Source: Streptomyces hilarionis (GTDB lineage Bacteria; Actinomycetota; Actinomycetes; Streptomycetales; Streptomycetaceae). From it: a DNA stretch of 38,771 bases. This document shows positions 32,267-38,771 of this stretch, in pieces. Every line of letters starts with the position of its first letter. Positions within the stretch are counted from its first letter, which is position 1. The notes beneath the pieces are model-generated. The model had not been told where the DNA came from, did not search any database, and was given only the letters and a program-made list of their open reading frames with translations. Made by a program: the position numbers and the translations under genes. The DNA is taken from positions 1 through 38,771 of the forward strand of contig NZ_JAHHIT010000091.1 in assembly GCF_024539675.1 (NCBI RefSeq). Reading direction: 5' to 3'.

Positions 32267-32752
32267 TCACTGGATCCGGGGCTGCTCCGGCTCCTCGTCC
32301 TCCTCGTCGGGCAGCTTGACGTCGCTCACCGCGATGTTGACCTCGACGACCTCCAGGCCCGTCATGCGCTCCACCGCCGTGATCACGTTCTCCCGCACGG
32401 CCTGGGCGACGTCGGCGATGGCCACGCCGTAGTCGACGACGATCTCCAGGTCGAGCGCGGTCTGCACCTCGCCCACCTCGGCCTTCACACCCCGGGTGAC
32501 CGACTTCGAGCCGCCGGGCACCCGGTCGCGCACCGCGCCGAAGGTACGGCTGAGGCCGCTGCCCATGGTGTGGACGCCGACGACGTCCCGGGCCGCGAGA
32601 CCGGCGATCTTCTCCACGACCCCGTCGGCGATGGTCGTCCGCCCGCGGGTCGCCGGGGCCCCGCCGCCGCGCCGGGCCGCCTTGCGGTTCTGCGGCGGCT
32701 CGGTGCCGCCCTCGGAGGTCTGCGTCCGGTTCTGCTCGACTGCCTCGGTCAT
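32267..32752 (-). CDS. Asp23/Gls24-family envelope stress protein
   Basis: A 161-residue Asp23/Gls24 protein: a charged N-terminal tail, then RTTIADGVVEKIAGLAARDVVGVHTMG (about 38-64), SVTRGVKAEVGEVQTALDLEIVVDYG, and the C-terminal MTGLEVVEVNIAVSDV followed by a strongly acidic end. This is the longest and most typical Asp23 member here and is the first gene of the minus-strand cluster of five. In Staphylococcus, loss of Asp23 induces cell-wall stress genes. The ATG at 32752 is preceded by AAGGA. The 96 bp to the divergent gene must contain both promoters. Confidence 0.92.
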   Translation of the reverse strand: MTEAVEQNRTQTSEGGTEPPQNRKAARRGGGAPATRGRTTIADGVVEKIAGLAARDVVGVHTMGSGLSRTFGAVRDRVPGGSKSVTRGVKAEVGEVQTALDLEIVVDYGVAIADVAQAVRENVITAVERMTGLEVVEVNIAVSDVKLPDEEDEEPEQPRIQ

Positions 32753-32848
32753 CGCCGTACGTCCTTACGTCCGGTTCCGTTTCATCCCCTTCGACCACGT
32801 TAAGCGCGGTTGCTCCTCCTCGCTCCGTCGATGCGGCACGCTGGAGTG

Positions 32849-33559
32849 ATGACGGTGGACGGATGGACGAGCGCGGTACGGCGCCAACTGGGCCCGGGCA
32901 GGCTTCTCCCGCTGGGCGGGCCGCGGGACGGCGCGTGGATCACGGAGGCCGCGGCCGGTGCGGTGCTGCGGCGGGCGGTACGCCACATGGAGGGCGTCCG
33001 GCTGGGCGCGCTGCGGCTCGCGACGGCCGACCCGGCGGAGGGGGAGCCCGTGGTGCCGCCCCCGCCCGGCGCGCAGCCGTCCGGGCCGGTAGGGGTGGCG
33101 GCGGACATCGCCGTGTACGCGTCCGAGCCCTTTCCCGCGACGGCGTCCCGTCTGCGGGCGGCGCTGGCGGCGGCCGCGGCCGAGCGGCTCGGCCTGGTGG
33201 TGGCGGACATCGACCTGCGGGTGACCGCCCTGCTGGACGACGAGCGGGAACCGGAGGCGCCGCAGCCCGGGCCCGAGCCGCCGCCCGTGGGTGCGGCCCA
33301 GCACGGCGACGAGGCGCGCGCGACCGTCGCCGCGCTGTCGGTGACCGGGGTGACCCGGCTGACCGACGTCGTCGGCAGGGCGGTGCGCCTCGAGGAACGC
33401 GAGCACGCGGCCGCCCTGCCGCACCGCCACGCCCGCGTGGAGATCGCGGTGGGCGCGCAGCACCGGGCGCTGGACGTGGCCCGGCGGGTGCGCGCCGCGG
33501 TGTCGGAGGCGCTACGGGATCACCCGACGGTGACCGTGCTGGTCACGGCGGTGGAGTGA
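32849..33559 (+). CDS. Divergent protein with two Asp23-like repeats
   Basis: A 236-residue protein, soluble. Two segments look alike: VGVAADIAVYASEPFPATASRLRAALAAAAAERL (about 92-126), and ARVEIAVGAQHRALDVARRVRAAVSEALRD (about 196-225). Both have the strand-helix pattern of the Asp23 C-terminal half. The central stretch is Pro- and Glu-rich. I recall similar Streptomyces proteins filed under a 'nucleopolyhedrovirus P10 family' name, which says nothing about function. It is divergent from the Asp23 gene 96 bp away, so it may work with that cluster. ATG 32849 follows GGAG by two bases. Confidence 0.75.
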   Translation: MTVDGWTSAVRRQLGPGRLLPLGGPRDGAWITEAAAGAVLRRAVRHMEGVRLGALRLATADPAEGEPVVPPPPGAQPSGPVGVAADIAVYASEPFPATASRLRAALAAAAAERLGLVVADIDLRVTALLDDEREPEAPQPGPEPPPVGAAQHGDEARATVAALSVTGVTRLTDVVGRAVRLEEREHAAALPHRHARVEIAVGAQHRALDVARRVRAAVSEALRDHPTVTVLVTAVE

Positions 33560-33562
33560 CCT

Positions 33563-33579
33563 CGGGCCGCCGGGGCCCG
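33563..33579. terminator. Short hairpin between convergent genes
   Basis: CGGGCC and GGCCCG pair around a 5-nt loop, in the 24-bp space between two convergent genes. It is a weak but position-supported terminator. Confidence 0.35.
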
Positions 33580-33583
33580 GCTC

Positions 33584-34387
33584 TCAGTCGCCGATGCCGG
33601 CCAGGTCCCGCAGCCGACGGCCCTGGGCGGCGCGCTCGGCCGCGCGCTGCTCGTCGTAGGTGCGGTCTCCGGCGCCGCGCAGCAGCGCCTTCGTCTCGAT
33701 GACGGCCTCGCGGGGCGCGGCCAGGATCGCGGCGGCCAGGTCGCGGACGGCGTCGTCGAGGCCGGCCGCGGGCACGGCGGCGTTGGCCAGGCCGCAGCGC
33801 ACGGCCTCCTCGGCGTGGACGAACCGGCCGGTGAGGCAGATCTCGGCCGCGCGGCCGTAGCCCACCAGGGAGACCAGGGGGTGCGTGCCCGTCAGGTCGG
33901 GGACCAGGCCGAGGCTGGTCTCACGCATGGCGAACTGCACGTCGTCGGCGACGACGCGCAGGTCACAGGCGAGGGCCAGCTGGAAGCCCGCACCGATGGC
34001 GTGGCCCTGGACGGCCGCGATGGACACGACGTCGTTGCGCCGCCACCAGGTGAAGCCCTCCTGGAACCCGGCGATGGCGGCGTCGAGTTCGGCGTCGCCA
34101 CTGCGTGCGAGATCGATGAAGGACGGTTCGCCCTCGATCCCCTCGGGCGTGAACATCTGCCGGTCGAGTCCGGCGGAGAAGGACTTGCCCTCGCCGCGCA
34201 GCACGACCACGCGGACGGAGCCCGGCACCAGCCGCCCGGCTTCGGCGAGGGCCCGCCACATGGCGGGGCTCTGCGCGTTGCGCTTGGCCGGGTTGGCCAG
34301 CGTCACCGTGGCGAGCGCGTCGTCGACGGTGAGCCGTACGCCGTCCTTGTCGAGCAGGGGAACGAGTTCCTGGTCGGGCGTGGCCAT
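33584..34387 (-). CDS. Enoyl-CoA hydratase/isomerase (crotonase) family protein
   Basis: A 267-residue crotonase-fold protein. The first oxyanion-hole block is RGEGKSFSAGLDRQMF (about 64-79) and the second AVQGHAIGAGFQLALACDLRV (about 123-143), and the MRETSLGLVPDLTGTHPL segment follows. The position that usually holds the second catalytic Glu is occupied by Asp (PDLTG), a pattern seen in isomerase or side-branch members, so hydration is not certain. CoA-linked fatty-acid or amino-acid breakdown is the general setting. ATG 34387 is used. It is convergent with the Asp23-like gene. Confidence 0.88.
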   Translation of the reverse strand: MATPDQELVPLLDKDGVRLTVDDALATVTLANPAKRNAQSPAMWRALAEAGRLVPGSVRVVVLRGEGKSFSAGLDRQMFTPEGIEGEPSFIDLARSGDAELDAAIAGFQEGFTWWRRNDVVSIAAVQGHAIGAGFQLALACDLRVVADDVQFAMRETSLGLVPDLTGTHPLVSLVGYGRAAEICLTGRFVHAEEAVRCGLANAAVPAAGLDDAVRDLAAAILAAPREAVIETKALLRGAGDRTYDEQRAAERAAQGRRLRDLAGIGD

Positions 34388-34443
34388 GGGGCGCCTCCGG
34401 TGGGTGCGGTCAGCTAGCGGTCAGCTAAGTGACTGCACAGTAA

Positions 34444-34475
34444 CCACCCGGCCGATCGGATCACCGACCGGGTGG
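34444..34475 (-). terminator. gbn terminator with two GATC sites in the loop
   Basis: CCACCCGG (34444-34451) and CCGGGTGG (34468-34475) pair around a 16-nt loop that contains GATC twice (34454-34457 and 34459-34462). It is 32 bp past the gbn stop. Confidence 0.65.
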
Positions 34476-34506
34476 CCACCGTCGTAGCCGATGGGCCGCC
34501 CGGAGG

Positions 34507-34728
34507 TCAGGACGAGGCGGCCTTCTTGCCTCGGGTCGCCCCGCCACGCCCACGGAGCGTGACGCCCGACTCGCTGAGCATCCGGTGCACGAAGCCATAC
34601 GAGCGGCCGGTCTCCTCGGCCAGTGCCCGGATGCTCGCACCGGAGTCGTACTTCTTCTTCAGGTCTGCCGCGAGCTTGTCGCGCGCGGCGCCGGTCACCC
34701 GGCTGCCCTTCTTCAGAGTCTCGGCCAC
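34507..34728 (-). CDS. gbn: Gbn, GATC-binding nucleoid-associated protein
   Basis: A 73-residue small basic protein. It consists of a charged helix (KKGSRVTGAARDKLAADLKKKYD), a helix-turn-helix (ASIRALAEETGRSYGFVHRMLSESGV, about 31-56), and a basic Gly-rich tail RGRGGATRGKKAASS. It matches, as I remember it, Gbn (SCO1839) of S. coelicolor, which binds sites containing GATC across the chromosome and affects development and antibiotic production. GTG 34728 has GAGGAGG seven bases before it; an in-frame ATG at 34767 with its own AAGGGG would add 13 residues. Two GATC sites lie just beyond its stop, one before its alternative start, and five more within 325 bp upstream. Confidence 0.88.
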   Translation of the reverse strand: MAETLKKGSRVTGAARDKLAADLKKKYDSGASIRALAEETGRSYGFVHRMLSESGVTLRGRGGATRGKKAASS

Positions 34729-34931
34729 CCGTGCCTCCTCATGGGAAGTGCGCTCTGGTCTCCTCATGATCACCCCTTCGGGACGGGATGGCCACCCATT
34801 CGGCAAGGTCCGTGCGAGACGGTTTTGACGACAGGAGCGCGTCCCCACAAGCGGAATGTCGGATTCCAGGTGTGCGCGTTCGCACCGCCGAACGGGTTCC
34901 CTCGCGAAGTGGCAGGTCAGAGACGCGGAAC

Positions 34932-34962
34932 GGCCGACCCCTTGTCGACAAAGGGATCGGCC
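34932..34962 (-). terminator. Imperfect hairpin downstream of the ABC-F gene
   Basis: GGCCGA pairs with TCGGCC and CCC with GGG around the palindrome TTGTCGACAA, with one mismatch and one bulged A. It is about 90 bp past the ABC-F stop and probably ends that transcript before gbn. Confidence 0.6.
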
Positions 34963-35052
34963 GGAAAATCGATGTAGGACACACCTCGATACGAGGAGAT
35001 CTCACACAGATGATGGATCACCGATGGGCCGAATGATCCATTGCCGATGATC
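34955..35052. promoter_or_regulatory. Cluster of five GATC sites between gbn and the ABC-F gene
   Basis: GATC lies at 34955, 34998, 35016, 35035 and 35049 (first bases), five copies in 98 bp; in this GC-rich DNA one copy per 400 bp or so would be expected. The patch is AT-richer than its surroundings. It is the likely binding region of Gbn itself, and would serve for autoregulation or a nucleoid contact. Confidence 0.6.
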
Positions 35053-36649
35053 AAGCCAGGGCGACGAGATCCGCGTAGTCCGCGCCCCACAGGTCCTCGA
35101 CGCCGTCGGGCAGCAGGATGATGCGCTCCGGTTGCAGCGCCTCCACCGCGCCCTCGTCGTGGGTGACGAGGACGACCGCGCCCTTGTAGGTGCGCAGCGC
35201 GCCGAGGATCTCCTCGCGGCTGGCCGGGTCGAGGTTGTTGGTGGGCTCGTCCAGGAGCAGCACGTTGGCCGAGGAGACCACGAGGGTGGCCAGGGCCAGC
35301 CGGGTCTTCTCACCGCCGGAGAGCACGCCGGCCGGCTTGTCGACGTCGTCGCCGGAGAACAGGAAGGAGCCGAGCGTCTTGCGGACCTCGACCAGGTCCA
35401 GGTCGGGGGCGGCGGAGCGCATGTTCTCCAGGACCGTGCGCTCGGGGTCGAGGGTCTCGTGCTCCTGCGCGTAGTAGCCGAGCTTGAGGCCGTGACCGGC
35501 GACGACCTCTCCGGTGTCGGGCTTCTCCGCCCCGCCGAGCAGCCGCAGCAGGGTCGTCTTGCCGGCGCCGTTGAGGCCGAGGATCACGACGCGCGAGCCC
35601 TTGTCGATGGCCAGGTCGACGTCGGTGAAGATCTCCAGCGAGCCGTAGGACTTCGACAGGCCCTCGGCCATCAGGGGCGTCTTGCCGCAGGGGGCGGGCT
35701 CGGGGAAGCGGAGTTTGGCGACCTTGTCGGACTGGCGGACCGCCTCCAGGCCGGAGAGCAGCTTGTCGGCGCGGCGGGCCATGTTCTGCGCGGCGACCGT
35801 CTTGGTGGCCTTGGCGCGCATCTTGTCGGCCTGCGAGTGCAGGGCGGCGGCCTTCTTCTCGGCGTTCTGCCGCTCGCGCTTGCGGCGCTTCTCGTCGGAC
35901 TCGCGCTGCTGCTGGTAGAGCCGCCAGCCCATGTTGTAGACGTCGATCTGAGAGCGGTTGGCGTCCAGGTAGAACACCTTGTTGACGACCGTCTCGACCA
36001 GGTCGACGTCGTGGCTGATGACGATGAAGCCGCCGCGGTAGGTCTTGAGGTAGTCGCGCAGCCAGACGATGGAGTCGGCGTCGAGGTGGTTGGTCGGCTC
36101 GTCGAGGAGCAGCGTGTCCGCGTCGGAGAACAGGATGCGGGCCAGCTCCACGCGGCGGCGCTGACCGCCGGAGAGCGTGTGCAGGGGCTGGCCGAGCACA
36201 CGGTCGGGCAGGTTGAGCGCGGCGGCGATGGTGGCGGCCTCGGCCTCGGCGGCGTACCCGCCCTTGGTGAGGAACTCCGTCTCCTGGCGCTCGTACTGGC
36301 GCATGGCCTTGTCGCGGGTGGCGCCGCTGCCGTTGGCGATCCGCTGTTCGTTCTCGCGCATCTTGCGGATCAGGACGTCGAGGCCGCGCGCGGAGAGGAT
36401 GCGGTCGCGCGCGAGGACGTCGAGGTCGCCGGTGCGGGGGTCCTGCGGCAGGTAGCCGACCTCGCCGGAGCGGGTCACCTGGCCGGCGGCCGGGAGGCCC
36501 TCACCGGCGAGGACCTTGGTCAGGGTGGTCTTGCCGGCGCCGTTGCGCCCGACCAGACCGATGCGGTCGCCCTTGGCCACCCGGAAGGAGGCGTTCTCGA
36601 TGAGGATGCGGGCGCCGGCGCGCAGCTCGATGCCGGAGGCGGAGATCAC
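35051..36649 (-). CDS. ABC-F family ATPase
   Basis: A 532-residue ABC-F protein with two nucleotide-binding domains and no membrane part. The first has Walker A GRNGAGKT (34-41), signature LSGGQ (159-163) and Walker B DEPTNHLD (183-190). The linker (about 243-310) is a long basic helical region with alternating Lys/Arg/Glu and Gln. The second has GLNGAGKT (358-365), LSGGE and DEPTNNLD. ABC-F proteins bind the ribosomal E site and either tune translation (EttA, Uup types) or protect ribosomes from antibiotics; which one cannot be told. GTG 36649 has GGAG upstream. A short leader ORF lies about 57 bp ahead. Confidence 0.92.
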   Translation of the reverse strand: MISASGIELRAGARILIENASFRVAKGDRIGLVGRNGAGKTTLTKVLAGEGLPAAGQVTRSGEVGYLPQDPRTGDLDVLARDRILSARGLDVLIRKMRENEQRIANGSGATRDKAMRQYERQETEFLTKGGYAAEAEAATIAAALNLPDRVLGQPLHTLSGGQRRRVELARILFSDADTLLLDEPTNHLDADSIVWLRDYLKTYRGGFIVISHDVDLVETVVNKVFYLDANRSQIDVYNMGWRLYQQQRESDEKRRKRERQNAEKKAAALHSQADKMRAKATKTVAAQNMARRADKLLSGLEAVRQSDKVAKLRFPEPAPCGKTPLMAEGLSKSYGSLEIFTDVDLAIDKGSRVVILGLNGAGKTTLLRLLGGAEKPDTGEVVAGHGLKLGYYAQEHETLDPERTVLENMRSAAPDLDLVEVRKTLGSFLFSGDDVDKPAGVLSGGEKTRLALATLVVSSANVLLLDEPTNNLDPASREEILGALRTYKGAVVLVTHDEGAVEALQPERIILLPDGVEDLWGADYADLVALA

Positions 36650-36673
36650 GGACAGACTCCAGAGCGGGTGGTT

Positions 36674-36704
36674 GGCGGGATGGGCGGCTGAGGACGTTCC
36701 CGCC
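36674..36704 (-). promoter_or_regulatory. Hairpin in the ABC-F leader
   Basis: GGCGGGA and TCCCGCC (36674-36680 and 36698-36704) form a 7-bp stem, starting three bases after the leader-peptide stop and 25 bp before the ABC-F start. A competing pairing with the inner GGCGG is possible. Confidence 0.4.
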
Positions 36705-36706
36705 GT

Positions 36707-36730
36707 CTAATGCGCGAGGAGAATGGCCAT
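36707..36730 (-). CDS. Leader peptide MAILLAH before the ABC-F gene
   Basis: Seven codons from ATG (36730-36728) to TAG (36709-36707): MAILLAH. A TAGACT -10 hexamer (36737-36742 on the minus strand) lies six bases upstream, so transcription should begin at the A of the ATG and the peptide be translated from a leaderless end. The ABC-F start is 57 bases past the stop. This layout is that of translation-attenuation leaders before ribosome-protection genes: stalling on the short ORF could alter the following hairpin. Function is inferred; no -35 match is seen. Confidence 0.5.
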   Translation of the reverse strand: MAILLAH

Positions 36731-36736
36731 GACGTC

Positions 36737-36742
36737 AGTCTA
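36737..36742 (-). promoter_or_regulatory. -10 hexamer TAGACT of the ABC-F leader transcript
   Basis: TAGACT on the minus strand fits the TANNNT pattern of Streptomyces and sits six bases before the ATG of the leader ORF. The -35 position (about 36760-36765) reads AAAAAG and does not match, so the promoter may need an activator. Confidence 0.45.
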
Positions 36743-36872
36743 ACGGGACCGTGCAAGCACTTTTTCTGGGTCCAGGCGTTCGATCCCGCCCGCTCACCGG
36801 AATCTCCGCAGGCCGGGGGCGCTGTCAGTGCCGGGTGCCAGACTGGACGCACGCCGGGAATCCGGCATGAAT

Positions 36873-36908
36873 CACGGTTCGCACCACGGCTCGGACCACG
36901 GTTCGGAC
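36873..36908 (+). repeat. Three tandem 12-bp units upstream of the VOC gene
   Basis: CACGGTTCGCAC, CACGGCTCGGAC and CACGGTTCGGAC follow each other. Read in the VOC frame they would encode HGSH-HGSD-HGSD, so they may be an N-terminal extension instead of a non-coding leader. Confidence 0.6.
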
Positions 36909-36938
36909 CGCAGTGGCAGTCACGAGGGAGTGATCGGC

Positions 36939-37352
36939 ATGGCAGCGACGAACGGCGGGCGTCCCAGTCTCTTCCCGACGGTGTTGTACGCCGACGCGAA
37001 GGCGGCGATCCGGCAGCTCACCGAGGCCCTGGGCTTCACCGAGCTGTCCGTGTACGAGGGCGAGGACGGCTCGGTGATGCACGCCGAGCTGGTGCAGGGC
37101 AACGGCGCGGTGATGCTGGGGTCCAAGGGCCGCGGCGGCGTCTTCGACACGGCGATGAAGGACGCGGGCCCGGCCGGCGTGTACGTCGTGGTGGACGACG
37201 TCGACGCACATCACCGGCGGGCCGTGGAGCACGGCGCGGAGATCCTGATGCCTCCGACGGACCAGGAGTACGGCTCGCGGGACTACATGGCCCGCGATCT
37301 CGAGGGCAACCTCTGGAGCTTCGGCACGTACGCGCCCGAGATACCGGGCTGA
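36939..37352 (+). CDS. VOC-superfamily (glyoxalase/PhnB-like) protein
   Basis: A 137-residue protein of the vicinal-oxygen-chelate fold: PTVLYADAKAAIRQLTEALGF (about 14-34) and the repeat VYVVVDDVDAHHRRAVEHGAEI (about 78-99), two beta-alpha-beta-beta-beta modules, with YGSRDYMARDLEGNLWSFGTY near the end. The end block is typical of PhnB/glyoxalase-bleomycin-resistance relatives. Substrate and metal use are unknown. ATG 36939 follows GGGAG; ATG 36867 in frame would add a His-rich 24-residue segment. It diverges from the ABC-F gene. Confidence 0.82.
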   Translation: MAATNGGRPSLFPTVLYADAKAAIRQLTEALGFTELSVYEGEDGSVMHAELVQGNGAVMLGSKGRGGVFDTAMKDAGPAGVYVVVDDVDAHHRRAVEHGAEILMPPTDQEYGSRDYMARDLEGNLWSFGTYAPEIPG

Positions 37353-37431
37353 ACCGCCCCGGGCGGCCCGTACGCCGCGCGCCCCGCCGCCGACCGGAGC
37401 CCGCCGCCGACCGCCCGTCCCGGCGGGCCGG

Positions 37432-38771
37432 TCAGCTGCCGCCGGTGTGCACCTGGAAGGCGGCCCGGCGCACGGCCTTGGCCAGTGCGGGGTCGGGGTG
37501 CGCGGCGGCCAGTGCCACCAGCACCTGCACGGTCCGCGGATGCCCGACGGCCCGCACCTCGGTGAGCAGGGCCGGCACGGTCGGCTGGAGGGCGGACTCC
37601 AGGTGGCGGACCAGCATCGGCGCCTCGCCGTGGTCGGCGACGGCCGCGGCGGTGTCGACCCACAGCCAGGTGGCCTCCTCCCGGGTGAGCACCTCGTGGG
37701 CGTCCTCGGGGTCGACGCCGTCGTGCTCGGCGAGCCACAGCAGGGCGTACGGCCGCAGCGCGGGCTCGTCCACGACCGCGCGGACGTCGGGCTCGGCCGG
37801 GGCGCCCACGACGCGCAGCGCCTCGAAGGCCAGGCCGCGCAGCAGGGCGTCGTCCCCGCGGGCGGCCAGCAGCAGTTCGCCCACGGCGCCGCCGACGGTG
37901 CGGGCGGCGAGCCAGGCGCGGTACTCGGCGCGGGCCGCGTTGGGGCGCAGCTGGGCGCAGCCGCGGAGCATGGCCTCGGCCGACTGCTCGATGTTCCCGG
38001 CGGGGCTCTGCGCGGCGACGCAGATCTGCTCCAGCTTGACCCAGACCGCCCAGCTGCCCAGCGGGGTGAGGGTGGCGTGCGCGTCGCCGTAGGTGAGGGC
38101 GCCCACGGAGGCGAGGGCGTGCAGGGCCCAGTCCAGGAGGGGGGCGAGTTCGGCGTCCTGGGCGGGCTCGGCCGGCTCGACGTCGGCGGAGGTGACCGGC
38201 GCGAGCGGCGTCGCGGGCTCGGAGCCGGCGCTGTAGGGGACCTCGCAGCGCTCGGTGCGCAGTTCGGTGACGCGCTGGCGCAGCAGGTCCAGCAACTGCT
38301 CGACGGGGACGGGCCCCGCGGACAGCTGGAGGAAGGAGAGCACCTGGGGCATGGCCGAGACGACCTCGGCGACCGCGCCGGGCTCCTGGTCCGCCGGTTC
38401 CGGGGAGGCGAGGGACCAGGCGTCGAACAGGGCGACCCAGCCGCGCAGGACGGCGCTGTCGTCGCGGTTCCAGGCGTGCAGCCGCCAGCCGGGGCGGGCG
38501 CTGTCGCCGTGCACCTCCACGAGGCCGGCGAGCCGGGCGGTGTCCCAGTCGGCGCGGACGCGGTCCGTGGTCAGGCCCAGATCGGACGCGGCCCGGCGCG
38601 CGGTCGCCTCGGAGAGCGTGGCCTTGCCGTCGGTGGTCGCGGCGTCTCGGCCGGGGCCGAGGGCGTTGTCGGCCCAGCGGGCGACGCGGGCCGCGGCGGC
38701 CAGTCCGGAGCGCGCCATTCTGGCCAGCTCCGCGGGCGCCGGGGTGCCCTCCGGCGGGCGGGGGGCACCCC
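37432..38771 (-). CDS. Unrecognised protein, 5' end beyond window edge (partial)
   Basis: The minus-strand frame is open from the window's right edge to a stop at 37432, so the start is probably outside; ATG 38718, with GGAG nine bases before it, is the alternative (428 residues). The visible part begins with a Pro-rich segment, then a winged-helix-like region (LARMARSGLAAAARVARWAD, TDGKATLSEATARRAASDLGL, RLAGLVEVHG; residues about 1-85 from the ATG). A long helical part follows: Ala/Leu-rich, with several LLxLA-type repeats and many Trp. No catalytic motif. I know of no named family; a regulatory or scaffold role is only a guess. Confidence 0.6.
   Translation of the reverse strand, partial: GAPRPPEGTPAPAELARMARSGLAAAARVARWADNALGPGRDAATTDGKATLSEATARRAASDLGLTTDRVRADWDTARLAGLVEVHGDSARPGWRLHAWNRDDSAVLRGWVALFDAWSLASPEPADQEPGAVAEVVSAMPQVLSFLQLSAGPVPVEQLLDLLRQRVTELRTERCEVPYSAGSEPATPLAPVTSADVEPAEPAQDAELAPLLDWALHALASVGALTYGDAHATLTPLGSWAVWVKLEQICVAAQSPAGNIEQSAEAMLRGCAQLRPNAARAEYRAWLAARTVGGAVGELLLAARGDDALLRGLAFEALRVVGAPAEPDVRAVVDEPALRPYALLWLAEHDGVDPEDAHEVLTREEATWLWVDTAAAVADHGEAPMLVRHLESALQPTVPALLTEVRAVGHPRTVQVLVALAAAHPDPALAKAVRRAAFQVHTGGS

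Noticed and set aside
34774..35036. Plus-strand 82-codon ORF in the gbn upstream region
   Set aside because: No domain, no ribosome-binding site and no codon bias; the region is better explained as regulatory DNA.
36751..36766. GTGC-AA-GCAC followed by five T as an intrinsic terminator
   Set aside because: A 4-bp stem with a 2-nt loop cannot form properly, and no plus-strand gene ends there.

Overview
The window reads as a stretch of Streptomyces (or close relative) core chromosome. The sequence is very GC-rich with strong third-position GC bias, GTG and TTG starts are common, many neighbouring genes overlap by ATGA or GTGA, and the products are typical of high-GC Actinobacteria: SerB with two ACT domains, a mabA-inhA-like fabG-fabI pair, TldD/TldE, DUF3099, an Asp23/AmaP/DUF6286 cluster and the GATC-binding nucleoid protein Gbn. 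The gene order resembles what I remember of the S. coelicolor SCO1808-SCO1840 region; that comparison is from memory and was not run. I see no rRNA, tRNA, CRISPR array, insertion sequence or prophage.

Layout. Positions 1-6.2 kb hold the tail of a proline-rich protein, serB, a SixA-type phosphatase, two very small membrane proteins, a CynX/NimT-type MFS exporter divergent from a FadR-type GntR regulator, and a small secreted protein. Positions 6.2-12.3 kb hold fabI and fabG on the minus strand, then tldD-tldE and tyrS on the plus strand. Positions 12.3-18.8 kb hold a GlsB-type membrane protein, DUF3099, a small Cys protein, moaA, a DUF485/acetate-symporter pair and a secreted subtilisin. Positions 18.9-25.0 kb hold a CoA-transferase with its halves in swapped order, a CopD-like membrane protein, and on the minus strand a VIT-type transporter followed by three genes that look like an ether-lipid degradation operon: an alkylglycerol-monooxygenase-like protein, a lysoplasmalogenase and a zinc alcohol dehydrogenase. 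Positions 25.4-30.4 kb hold an exonuclease-BRCT fusion, a zinc-finger protein, SURF1, a GH15 glucoamylase/trehalase-like enzyme and an SDR without its catalytic tyrosine. Positions 30.4-34.4 kb hold the Asp23 envelope-stress cluster, a divergent two-repeat relative and a crotonase. Positions 34.5-38.8 kb hold gbn with a cluster of GATC sites, an ABC-F ATPase preceded by a likely leaderless seven-codon leader peptide, a glyoxalase-fold protein and the 3' part of an unrecognised gene.

Most convergent gene pairs are separated by strong perfect hairpins without U-tracts, as is usual in Streptomyces. The points most worth a second look are the ether-lipid operon, the GATC cluster beside gbn, the leader peptide before the ABC-F gene, the 16-bp hairpin that buries the SURF1 start codon, and the paired palindromes directly before the CoA-transferase start.
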